Program-made: the position numbers and the translations under genes
Source: Apiospora phragmitis
Taxonomy: Eukaryota > Ascomycota > Sordariomycetes > Amphisphaeriales > Apiosporaceae
Length of the DNA: 64,000 bases
Direction of reading: 5' to 3'
NCBI GenBank assembly: GCA_038363925.1
Contig: JAQQWL010000011.1
Coordinates: 5,642,001 to 5,706,000, forward strand
Part shown: positions 23,775-34,401 of the stretch, in pieces
How positions within the stretch are numbered: the first letter of the stretch is position 1
Layout of the letters: each line of letters begins with the position of its first letter
Notes under the pieces: generated by a model
Told to the model about the DNA's origin: nothing
The model's input: the letters and a program-made list of their open reading frames with translations, nothing else
The model's database searches: none

Positions 23775-24762
23775 GTTGCCGTAAACACTCTTCCTACGAT
23801 TCCAGTCGGCTTGGCCCCAAACAAAAAGATGGGATAAGTCAGTCTGCAGCAGGCAGGCTAAGGTTGGTTTTAGGGGGACGTCAATGACTGACAGAAAACA
23901 AAACAGACTGGCAACTGGGCTCGTTCGCCCCCATGTTCCAGTTCAAACCTAGAACGCTGAAGTACTGAATGCTAGCATAAACATGCCTGATTGCTGCTGC
24001 ATCCAGCGAGTGCCTGATGCTAATACAGTGTGTGCATACTGTAAAGTGCTATTTATTTAGTGTTTTAGTGAGATAGCACCCCCCTACCACCACCAAGCGG
24101 CTGTGGCACGCTAAAGAAATAAGCCAACACCACTCCTCAACATTCCAGTTCACTCAATGCCATCCGTAGCTGCAAGCAAGCAGCAGCAGCAGCGAGGCAA
24201 CATATTACCTGTACTTGCCGACCGCATGGCTCTGAAAATGGCAGCAAAGCAGAAATAGTCCACTTCATCCTCCAGTCCATGAATCGTCTCCAGGGTGTCC
24301 CCTTTTCATCGCTTCCGTGCGGCTTCAATTACCAGTACGACAGACCGACCAACATAGCTACCCCTGGGCGCGTGAGCGGAAAAAAAAGGAAGGGAAAAAA
24401 AGGACCTGGTCTCCAGGTTGTTCTTGATTCCCGTAATAATTATCCCCTTTTGGGCACCCGTTCTTATCCTCTACATATTTCAATTTCCCTGTGCCCCCTG
24501 CTACGTTCCTAGCAGTGGAACCGGTAAGAACATTGATTGAAAGCAGAGTTACTCTCCACGACGGTACCTGCCAGTCAGCCCCCCCAATTTTAATTATTGG
24601 CCTACTTGCCTGCCTACCTACCGCGTGCTGCTACCTTGGCCAATACCCGCGACAGAGGAAAAGGAATTGAAGAATTAACTTCGATTCGCGTGTCAACCTG
24701 GAACTTCCAGATTTCCACATCCATCGGCCTATATCCAGAAAGGGAATACACCGCGATAGAAC

Positions 24763-24788
24763 GAGAGAGAGAGAGAGAGAGAGAGAGG
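24763..24788. repeat. (GA)n dinucleotide microsatellite
   Basis: About 12 uninterrupted GA units, roughly 650 bases upstream of the glycosyltransferase start. Confidence 0.95.
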
Positions 24789-25036
24789 AGGTCGGAACCG
24801 AGTACGCCTCGATATCCGTCAACTCATCTGCAGCATCCGACCGACAGACGCCCGCAGCGAAAAGCAGTTGAGCAGCGAACGCAACCGACTCCGCCGCCCG
24901 CTCCAGCCCAGACAAAAAATAGCCTGTACAAATATCCCACATCTCCTACCAAACTAGCCTGGCCAGCCTGGGTCCTGCGCCCCGATTTGCTGCGTACTAA
25001 GAGCGAGTACATGCCCACCCTCTAGCCGCACTGGGC

Positions 25037-25422
25037 TTGATCTGGATCTTGAACTGGGGCGCTCCCTCGAGCAGTCGGTTTGTACCCTACGAAACGGCGA
25101 AATACCACCCCTACCTCACATTCAACCCACACCTTGTTTCCTCCCCGTCCCTATCATTTCCCGTACCAACTGCTCGATTTACTACGCTCTCTCCCCTCCA
25201 CATTCCATTTCTTTTTTCTCTCTCTCTATCTCCCGCTACTGCCTGTACTGTCTGTACTAGACCGTAGGTATCAAGACGCCGGCTTCCTCCTCCTGTGTGG
25301 TCTCTTCCGCTCCTTTTACCCATTCCCTTGACCTACACCACAGCTTGTCGCGCGTCTAGCCTACCTCCCTCGCAACCCCTTCTGCCCGAAACGCACATCG
25401 CCAACAACACATCTTGCCCGCC
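25037..25422 (+). promoter_or_regulatory. Pyrimidine-rich leader/promoter of glycosyltransferase gene
   Basis: A strongly CT-biased top strand (many CCTCTC and TTTCTTTT blocks, around 25130-25320) ends just before the ATG at 25423. Such CT tracts are common just upstream of or within 5' leaders of well-expressed fungal genes. The transcription start cannot be fixed from sequence. Confidence 0.4.
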
Positions 25423-27685
25423 ATGACTCTTTTCGGCTGGTGCACGCGGCGTGCAGGAGGGCTGGCTATGATAGCTACCATCGCTCTGAGCTACTGGGTC
25501 ATCACGAGAGAAGCGGCCACGCCAGGGTTTGGCTACATCAAATACTGGCAGACGAGTTCACTGGGCATTGCCGGCTCTTCTGTAACCTCTGCTGCAACTG
25601 ACGCAGCCACTGGCACCACCGGAGCCGGAATATGGACGACCATCTTCGCCTACTACTGCCTCTTCATCCACATACTTGTCACCTGCTTCCCGATCCGCTC
25701 CTGCTGGTCGATTTTCGATCTCACCCGCAGCTTGAAGAAAATGGCGCGCAGCAAGGCTCTTCGGGACATCAAGATGTCTCACCATCGACGACGAGGCTCT
25801 TCCACTTCGCTTTCTAGCTCTGAGACGTTGACCTCTTCCCGAGATGGATCGGCATTTTCCTCTAGTACCAGCAGCGAAGCTGGCGATTTCGAACTCGATA
25901 TGTACACAGATGGCGATGCTATCAATACCGATAACGTTATTCACGCAATTGTTATCCCCAATTACAAGGAAGAAGTCGACATTCTAAGGGAAACATTGGA
26001 AGTCCTCGCCTCTCACCCTCAGGCGCGATACACGTACGATGTAAGTTTTATCTTCCAGCTTGTTTCGCGTACCGCTGCACTGGCTCGCTCGCCAATGGCA
26101 ACGACGATCAATCGATCGTCAACGCCATCTACGAGATTGACGCCGGGATGGAGGATGATCAATTGAAGTAGTTCTGGGTGTTTGAGTGCCAGTTTGGACG
26201 GAATCGTCATGAACCCCTGTGGATATTGCTGACACATGTACTATAGGTCTACCTCGGTATGGAACAGCGCGAGCACAACGTCGAGCTCAAGGCTATGAAC
26301 CTGATTCAAGAATTCGCCAAGAAGTTCCGCTCCATCGACTTCACGCTGCACCCTTCTGACATCCCTGGTGAATCTCCTGGAAAGGGTAGCAACATGGCAT
26401 GGGCCGCACGGAAACTCAGTGAAAAGTACCCCTTGGCTATGCGCAAGGATGTCATTGTGACTGGAATTGATGGTAAGACCACTAAAGGCAAAATCCTGTT
26501 TTGTGAAAGGAGGAGCAACAACTAATACAGCATGATAATTTAGCCGATAGCCATTTGGCTTCCAACTATTTTGCTCTGCTCACGAGCATGCACTTGTCGC
26601 ACCCGGAAACCGCCACCACGACCTTATACGCTGCCCCCATTATTTTCGACCGTAACGCCCATAACATCCCCGCCGTCGTCCGTGTTGGTGACATCCTCTG
26701 GGCCGGTGCCGGTATGTCTGGTCTGTACAGCGGTTCAACAATTGCTCCGCCTACTTCTGTCTACTCTGTGCCGCTTCAGCTGGTCGATCGTGTAGGTGGT
26801 TGGGATAGTGACGCTGAGGCTATCGGCGAAGACCTGCATATGTATCTGAAGTGCTTTTTTGCGCTGAATGGCAATCTGACCGTCCGAACCGTGCTCAGCC
26901 CGGTGAGCCAAACTAATGTCAAGGGCGACGGCGGCGAGGGTGTTGGCGGAGTGTACAACGACGTGAAGGCGCGATACAAGCAGGCCCTCCGACACATGTG
27001 GGGTGCTCTCGATTCTGGCTATGCCATTCGCAAGTTTGCGGAAGTGTGGCAGGAGAGGAAGCACACTTCAAGAGCTTTCCGCCCCCTTCACATGACCATG
27101 AACGATCCTTCTGATGATTATATCCCCCAAATCGATGGCCTGAGCCCCGAACAGACCGTCGAGAGCGGTATCTTCTCGGACGTCACCACGGATACGCTGA
27201 AGGATCCCAACTGGGAGCGCATGCTCTACCTGGCCCATCGCATGTTCGAAGCTCATTTCCTACCTGTGCAGATGACAATTTTGGTCATCGCATCCACGCT
27301 ATACGTCTGGGTTACGGAAGGAAACTCTGATCCTCACTCACTAGCATGGATCTTCGATGTCTGCAACGTGCTGCGTACCCTTGGTTTCATGGAAGTCGCC
27401 TTGAATCTCTTCCTATACGAAAGGTTCCACCGAGCAAACGTCGCCAACCGCGAACGCGAGATGACTGAGGCTGGCATCGCTAAGGGCATGTGCTTCTCGC
27501 ATCGCAAAGTCAGCAAGAACTTTGTTGACTACATCATGGTTCCGCTGGTTGCGCCGCTATACGGCGCTATTCCCGGCGCCCAGGCACAAATCTGCCACTT
27601 TTGGACACAGAGCCTGGTCTACACCGTGAGCAAGAAGGTAACGAGGCAAAGAGCCAAATCGTTATCAGCCTCTGCCATGGTATAG
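25423..27685 (+). CDS. Family 2 glycosyltransferase, polytopic membrane protein
   Basis: This is a processive-type GT-A glycosyltransferase of about 661 residues. Exons: 25423-26040, 26247-26472 and 26544-27685, with introns of 206 and 71 bases. Two N-terminal membrane segments (about residues 8-25 and 70-95) flank an extracytosolic loop. A Ser-rich linker leads to the catalytic domain beginning HAIVIPNYKEE (about 170). Its DxD metal site is IDADSHLASNYF, formed across the second splice junction. SPGKGSNMAWAARK and IGEDLHMYLKCFF are further conserved blocks. Three hydrophobic segments lie in the C-terminal third. The donor sugar and product are unknown. It is related to chitin- and hyaluronan-synthase-like GT2 enzymes, but the Q-x-x-R-W signature of those synthases is not evident, so a wall or glycolipid role is inference. 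A start three codons upstream (25414) is possible; MTLFGW is preferred. No frame break was seen. Confidence 0.8.
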
Positions 27686-28968
27686 CGGGTCTGTTCGTTT
27701 GTGTACGTTTTGGGTTTGGGTGTATTTCTTGTATAGGTCAATTTCAGGCAGAGAACTGTGACCTGGCTTTTTGTTGTTTTCTTTTCTTTGTTCGATTCGC
27801 TGCACACCATTTGAAGACCGATCCCGGCGACGTTTAACTCGACCTTTATCGACAACGGCTCCGAGAAGCATGTAAATAGAGGACATGATGTTGATATGCA
27901 TGGCACGGCATCGGCATTGGCATTCTAGATATGGGGGGTAAACTTATCTGGGCCCTACGGAGTTCTCGGAGCAATTTGCAGGAAAATGATGACTTCACAT
28001 CAATCCTGCCGGCATTCGTTTATACGGCAAGAAGGGAGCGCGGCGCCATTGGCGACACAATCGCGGAATCCATGTGCAACGAGCTGTATCGACTCGACGC
28101 AAGCATGTGTCCACGCGGGCAAGGGGGCTAGCCCGGCAGAGTTCGAAGAGGTCGTCACGCTCTCGAATGGGCAAGCACGTCATCGTCTTCGAAACTAGCC
28201 CTATAATATCTAATACTTGTATAAGAGCAGGAATGCGACGGACAACACTGTTGGTGGAGGCAGTATCTGGACAGGTCCATTGATTATAATGGAGGGCCTC
28301 CCGACAAGTAGCGGAACTGAGGGTTGATCAAGCAAAACCCAGCTGTACAAAGATAGAGAATATCTTGTATCGTTCGAGAACTCGATCTTAGGCAGCCTTT
28401 GTGTACATATGCTAAGCTCGTCTCGAGACGAATCGATAAGACATGATCAATGAAAGAAACATGTCCGATATTCCAAAACCTCGCATCTGAAATGCAACGT
28501 CTTAAAAAAGGACTCACCACTTTTGTTTAGGCTTGGTGTTTTCTTCGAAATGCCGGTGTCCTCGGAGAACTTGATGATGGTAGCATAACATGTGATACCT
28601 ATATGTACCGTCCAAGTCCGAAGCTCGACGGGGTTATAACCTAATAACAGCCAATCATCTAACACCGTTAGCGGACCCACCCCAGCATCGCACTTAACAC
28701 CGGACCCAACCGGTTATATGAGGACGGCGGCGCGAAGTTTATGTATCCGTGGGATCGTGGTGCCGCGTGTCCGCCGGATGCTAAGAGTTGTCGAATTGGG
28801 TGGTCGCTAGTCTCGAGGTGGGTATAAAGTCAATCTCATCTGCTTCAAGTACGATTATAGACAAACGTATCGCATCCAGCCTGCTCATACTACCTGTGCA
28901 AGCCATCCCTCACCTTCCCCTTTAAATCCAACTTCCATACCAGCTCTTGCGAGCATATCTGATCGACC
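27686..28968. other. Intergenic region
   Basis: The 3' region of the glycosyltransferase and promoter of the DJ-1 gene. It includes T-rich tracts near 27760-27800. No coding sequence is supported. Confidence 0.5.
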
Positions 28969-30147
28969 ATGGGCAAGAACAACGTGGTTCGCATTGGCAT
29001 CTTCATACCTACCGAATGCCAGCTCCTAGAGCGTCGCATGTGTTGATATATTCGGCACAATATCGCACGAGTACATGTCGCTGGTTGCCGGCCTCGTCCC
29101 CCAGGCCGTCATCGACCTCGCGCCCTCGGTGCAAATCTCGTATATCCGGGGGTCCTTCTCCTGCTCCTGCTACTGCTACTGCTGATACGAAGTTCACGGC
29201 CTCCTCGGGTCAGGCCGCCGCCGCCAACAACAACATGATCCCCCTCACGTCGGGCATGAGCATCCCGCGCACGCACCACTACTCCGAAGCGGCCGTGGGG
29301 CCCGGGAAGCTCGACATCGTGCTGGTGCCGGGGCCGGACCCAAGCACGACGTTCGAGGCCGGCGCGGTCGCGTGGCTGCGGCGCCAGGGCGAGGTCGAGA
29401 CTACGGACATCCTGTCTGTTTGCACGGGGATACTCCTCTGCGGCGAGGCGGGGCTGCTCAAGGGCAGGACGGCGTGCGGGCCGCGCGGGCTGCAGGACAA
29501 GATTCGCGACATGTTCGGCCCCGATGTCGTCTTGAAGGGTACGGAGCTTCGGTGGGTCCAGGACGGGCGATTTTGGTCGAGTGGTGAGTCGTCACATCTT
29601 TCATTCATTACTATTTCCTCTGGTTGTCGCTCTACCGCAAGTCCAAACCGAAGGAGACAAAAACAAAGAGAGAGAAAATAGCCAGGCAAAATTTGAGAAG
29701 AAATGCTCCGGTCTACCTTTATGTAATGGCAGTCCAGAGTTGTTGGGTCATATGCAATGGTGCCAGGCTAGTGCCCGAGCCTTCCGAGATATCAGACACT
29801 GAGCTTTTTTTTTTTCCCTTGCCCCCCATTTGTTCACGAGCGTGATTTCCTCAATGGACCAGCGGAAAAGCTCGGTTGGCGGGTGATGTCCTCGCATTCG
29901 GACAGCAGCTGACATGCCGGTCGACTTCTTGTGCAATGTAGGTGGCGTGACCAATGGAAACGATCTCGTGGCGGCTTACGCCCGGCAGTCCAAGCACTTC
30001 CCGAGGCCGGTCGTCGAGGTGGTTCTCGCCATGACGGATACCGGCGATCGAGCGCAGAAGTACAGTCAAGGGCAGACGAGTTTTGTCCTGGGCATGATAC
30101 GGAACGTACTGGGTGCGGTCTTCTTGGGCTTCTGGCGTCGGAAGTAA
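28969..30147 (+). CDS. DJ-1/PfpI (class I glutamine amidotransferase-like) family protein, two frame breaks
   Basis: This is a protein of about 270 residues of the DJ-1/PfpI superfamily. Start ATG at 28969 (RIGIFIPTECQLL). Exon 1 runs to 29583; a long intron (358 bases, gtgagt...tgtag) leads to exon 2, 29942-30147, joining FWSS-G-GVTNGNDLVAAYAR. The nucleophile elbow is visible: ILSVCTGILLCGEAGLL, with cysteine in the usual position, followed by RTACGPRG. Two +1 shifts interrupt exon 1. Near 29031, an extra G makes CTAGAGCGTCGC where LLDVACVDIFGTISHEY is expected. Near 29146-29152 one extra base lies in TATATCCGGGGG, after ISYI and before GPSPAPATATAD. As printed, the first frame stops after 25 codons. 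Activity is unknown; family members include chaperones, glyoxalases and amidase-like proteins. A pseudogene is possible, but the window-wide pattern favours sequence errors. Confidence 0.7.
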
Positions 30148-31756
30148 TAAGGAAGAGAGATTGTGTGTGAGAGAGAATGAAGGATAGAGGGTTGAGGTGA
30201 TAGCAAAGTTGGGGAAGTAAATGCGGTGTAAGCTTGCTGTGTGAGCTGACGGCCAGCGATATAGCGTGATCTGGGTGCTTATGTACATGTATTCAATGCT
30301 ACGATCATGGACCGTTCGCGTCCCGCTTCCCGCGATTTGGATGACGAATAGATTCACGATCAAAGATGTGGTGGATTGTTGGTGGCGTGACCTATAGCAT
30401 TAGTTGCCTGACTCCTCACTAACGTACAAGCCAGCCAGCCCACCTTGATAAACCACTATAAAAGGAAAGCAGTCTACTACGTTGTGATGAAGAATGCTTC
30501 AGTTGATCAAGTTACACGAGAACATCTCAGTATATTCGGGTAGCAAGAGCTGCGCGTCTCGTCAATCCCTTCTTCTCCGTTCTCGCCGGCCCTCAGCCCA
30601 AGACTGTTTGGGCTCTGCTTGCTTCCAGGGTAGAAGGTCGTCGGGTATCTGCAAAATAAGACCGAACTCGACCACAGCAAGCAGCCGTGAGTTTCAACGG
30701 TTCGTCAACGTGCCCAGAGACCAAGCAATTGATTCGAATTGCCAGCCAACCATGCCATTGCCAGATATCAATGCACTCACAGCAACTGTTTTCTACAGGT
30801 AGGTACGGATACGTAGGCATGTAATGTTTGAAGATAACTGGTGGGCGTTAGACACGACTAAGAACTCTGATCATTTCAATGGGGCAGGTCAGGTCAGGTC
30901 AGATCAGATCAACATCAACTGGCCAATCGGGGATAATACCCAGCAAGAACCGCAGTAAACCGCAGTATTGTATCATTCTTTAAATCTACCCGTCAAATAA
31001 AAGGTTTAGACAATGCGAAGATCGGAATAGGTTAATGCTAAGAAGCATACATGTAGCTACCAGCGTCTCTGGTCCTCGCCTACCTAATAGTCTGGAGGGG
31101 TTCATATAGAACTTGGGACCCAAGGTTGTATAGTATTTAGTACATATGGCGGTGAGCGGCACTCATGATCAACAAAGGCTTTCACTGGTGTCTGGATACC
31201 TACATACTTGAATACTGTATAACAGAGCTCTGGCAATTTCTGTATGTACGTGTGAGGAAACTTCAGTATTTGTGGCATTGCTTGAGTCAGGTAGGTCTGT
31301 CAATCTTGTACACCACACCCGCGTTTGATACTCTGGAGCAATGTACAATACGTGAAGTAAGGACTTGATTGATGTCAGTCAGGTCCCTGGAAAATGTTTA
31401 GTTTGTCCCGGGTGGGCGCCTGAGGTGCCCGGGCAACCAGCTTTTTCTTGTCCTACCCGTCCCATAAAAGGCCCATTTAGCGGGAAGGCGGGCTTATCAG
31501 TTGCTAGAGTGGAGTCGGGAGCCGGCCTTATCGAAAAAAGTTTCTATTTGGCAAGCCTCGAACAGTACCAAAAATTCGACGAATGCTTCATCATACCCTC
31601 TTCTCCGTCCCATTGAACATCCTTCTTTTTCCCCTTCTTCTTCCTCCCCTCCCCCATTGAGACAGGATTCAATTCGACAAGACCATTCGCTTAAATCTTG
31701 CTCTTACGCATTTACCCAATCATTTAGTAACTGCGCTCTCACACGCTCTCACCACA
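30148..31756. other. Intergenic region
   Basis: The 1.6-kb gap between DJ-1 and FKBP. It contains TACC/GGTA-type microsatellites and the AGGTC repeat at 30886-30910. Small frames at 30494-30802 and 31365-31839 show no domains. The part from about 31600 is CT-rich and probably the FKBP leader. Confidence 0.5.
30886..30910. repeat. AGGTC/AGATC pentanucleotide repeat
   Basis: Three AGGTC units followed by two AGATC units, head to tail. Confidence 0.85.
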
Positions 31757-33418
31757 ATGTCTGGAATGAAGACTGTCGCCCTCTATGGCCTGGAGGTCCC
31801 TCCGGGAAGCATCTTGATTCCCGCCATGATGGAGGATAGCTTCCCTGATGCTTCTGTAAGTCTAATAATGCTACTCATTCCCTAACCATTCCTACCCAAT
31901 AATCGCGCTTGCGCCCGCTTGCGGTCGTATGCAATCGAACGATCCAGTCGACTAACATGACAACTAGTTCCGCATTACCATGGCTGCGCTCGACCCCACG
32001 GAAGAGCCTGAGGCTGACGAGGATGGAAAAATCCCCTCCATCCCCCGCTCCACCTTAAAGATCGTTCGCCAGAGGTACCCCGACATGGACAACGAGGTTG
32101 ATGATGAGTACCTTGAGTCGCTCGTACGTGGCGGTTCCGATGATGATGAGGAGGACTCCGACGAGGAGGAAGAGGTCAACGGCGGCCCCAGCGACCCTTC
32201 CAAGTCCAAGAAGGCCAAGCAGGCTGCTGCCCTCAAGAAACTCATTGCGGCGGCACAGGAAGAATCCGATGAGGAGATGGCCGATGCCAAGACAAACGGC
32301 AAGGCCAAGAAGGGCAAGCAGCCCGCCACCTCGGATGACGAGGATGACGATGAGGATGATGAGGATGACGAGGATCTCGATTGGAGGAGAACGTCATCTG
32401 CACTCTTGACACCGAGCGCGTAAGCCATGAAGTATACCTACGGCCCCTGAATGAACGTGTTCCTGACCATCAATAGAACTACCAACAACCTCTGGACATC
32501 ACCATCAGCCCGGAGGAGAAGGTCTTCTTCATCGTCCAGGGTACCCACACGGTTCACCTCACCGGTAACTACATCGTCGATGCTGATGATTTTGACTCGG
32601 ATGAGGAGGATGAGGAAGATGACGAGTACGACGACTTCCCCGATGAGCTTGAGGCCATGTACGGCGAGGGCTCCGACGAGTCAGAGGATGACGAGCTCGA
32701 TGGTCTTGAGGACCCCCGCGTCATGGAGATCGATGACGAGGAGGAGGCTCCCAAGCTGGTCGCCGCTGATTCCAAGAAGGGAAAGAAGCGCGCTGCTGAT
32801 GAGGAGGCCGAGACGCTCGATTCTCTGATTGCCAAGTCGGATGCGAAGCTCAGCAAGAAGCAGCAGAAGAAGCTGAAGAACAACAAGGGCGATGCCGTCG
32901 AGGTCGAGGACAAGGCCGCCAAGGAGTCTCCCAAGGACGCTAAGAAGGTGCAGTTCGCCAAGAACCTCGAGCAGGGTCCTACCGGTCCCGCTGCCGAGAA
33001 GGAGAAGGAGAACGGCCCCAAGCCTGGTATCAAGGTTGTCCAGGGCGTCACCATCGATGACCGCAAGATCGGCACTGGCCGTGCTGTGAAGAAGGGCAAC
33101 AAGGTTGGTGTTCGTTACATCGGCAAGCTCCAAGATGGCAAGGTCTTTGACTGTAAGTATCCACCCACCGTGTTTCCATGATCGTGTCCATCGTCGCTAA
33201 CCTACTTTATAGCCAACAAGAAGGGCAAGCCATTCCAGTTCACCGCCGGCAGTGGCCAGGTCATCAAGGGCTGGGACATCGGCCTCATGGGCATGGCCGT
33301 TGGTGGTGAGCGTCGCCTGACGATCCCTGCCAGCCTCGCCTACGGCAGCAAGTCGCAGCCCGGTATCCCCGGCAACTCGACGTTGGTGTTCGATATCAAG
33401 CTGTTGGAGATCAAGTAA
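31757..33418 (+). CDS. fpr4: Nucleolar FKBP-type peptidyl-prolyl isomerase (FPR3/FPR4 family)
   Basis: This is a nuclear proline isomerase and histone chaperone. Exons: 31757-31855, 31968-32419, 32477-33152 and 33213-33418. The N-terminus is a nucleoplasmin-like domain ([14 protein letters not shown], then [50 protein letters not shown]), interrupted by an acidic, [14 protein letters not shown] tract at about residues 130-150. An acidic and then a Lys-rich linker follow, and the last 110 residues are the FKBP domain ([55 protein letters not shown]). One T is missing near 32381 (CTCGATTGGAGG). Restoring it gives [16 protein letters not shown] before the 57-base intron; without it translation ends at 32423. 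This architecture matches yeast Fpr3/Fpr4, known to act on histone H3 prolines. Confidence 0.9.
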
Positions 33419-34401
33419 ACTTGACGGTTCCGAAGCTTTCCTGTGCGGTGTACATACGATGGGCGCGGTTTTAATGATGGCAGCGTGCCCATGTCCTGGA
33501 CGGATTCCCATTCGTGGCTGTACTCTACTCCATTGCGGCTGTGTTCATCGACAGCCTAGTCTCTGAGCTTCATGATTTCCTTGTCACCACACACGATTTT
33601 CCTACAAACAAACCCAGCGCTGTGTTAAGGTCTCCGACCTGCGCGGGTCTGCGAGGACCCGGGTCCACGGACACGGTAGGCAGACGTTGTCACAAGGGAT
33701 GACGAGCTCTGCATTGCATCTCAGGCGTATGAAAAGTTGATTTTGGGATCTGGGTTTCCGTTAACATTGGTATTTTTCCTTTGCCTTGTTTCCTAGGCCA
33801 GCGCAGATAGATTCAGACCAAGAATTAATCAATGACTTGCCGTGTATTATTTATCTTCGATTCGTCTTATTCCTCTCCTTTCTCCGCTGGTAGCTGATGT
33901 GACTTCAATGGGACTACCTCATGTACTCCCGTCAATGCGTCTGCCTGTATCAGCCATTAGAATCTGTGTTGATGATGGAAGGAGCAACGGCCTAGAGCGA
34001 CTTTATTTTGGCACTGAAGGCAGGGACGAGCGAGGGGCCGGAGCTATCACTCCTTGCGTTCCTTGGACGCCCAGTGTCTTAAAGTCCAGTCGGAAGGCGC
34101 AAGTGACCTTTTGGCCTCCCAACAACCGTTCGTAACAGCCGTGATATTTGAACTAATGCATGGGTAGCACGATGCTCCTCCGTTTTGCCCAACCAGCAAA
34201 CATAGCTTGCATTGCTCAAGACACAGTGAAGCAAAACTTCACTCTCTTGCAGGCGATTCTCCGTCACTCCGGAGCCAGCAGAATTGGTGGTTTTTCTTAT
34301 CATTGTCGCTCATCTGTCATTTCTTACAGTCGTTATCACCAACAGTATTGTTCAGCAGCAGCGCCTTAACTGCAGAGACCGACCCATGATCGGCTGTAGC
34401 C
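33419..34401. other. Intergenic region
   Basis: Downstream of FKBP and upstream of the kinase. Frames up to 97 codons occur without domains. No gene supported. Confidence 0.5.

Larger units (their letters stand above)
18951..25422. other. 6.5-kb gene-poor region
   Basis: No gene is supported. Open frames are at most 142 codons, overlap on both strands and are repeat-driven (for example the Glu/Arg run encoded by the GA repeat). The region carries a proline-alanine-coding microsatellite at about 23728-23774 and a GA repeat at 24763-24788. The 3' part, from about 24600, is probably promoter and leader of the glycosyltransferase gene. Long non-coding RNA or decayed mobile DNA cannot be excluded, but I see no terminal repeats or transposase motifs. 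Confidence 0.5.

Noticed and set aside
24597..25025. 142-codon frame with an Arg/Glu run
   Set aside because: Generated by the GA microsatellite; no conserved features, within the likely promoter or leader.
18951..25422. Transposon remnant
   Set aside because: No terminal repeats, target duplications or transposase/reverse transcriptase motifs were seen; cannot be excluded without a repeat search.
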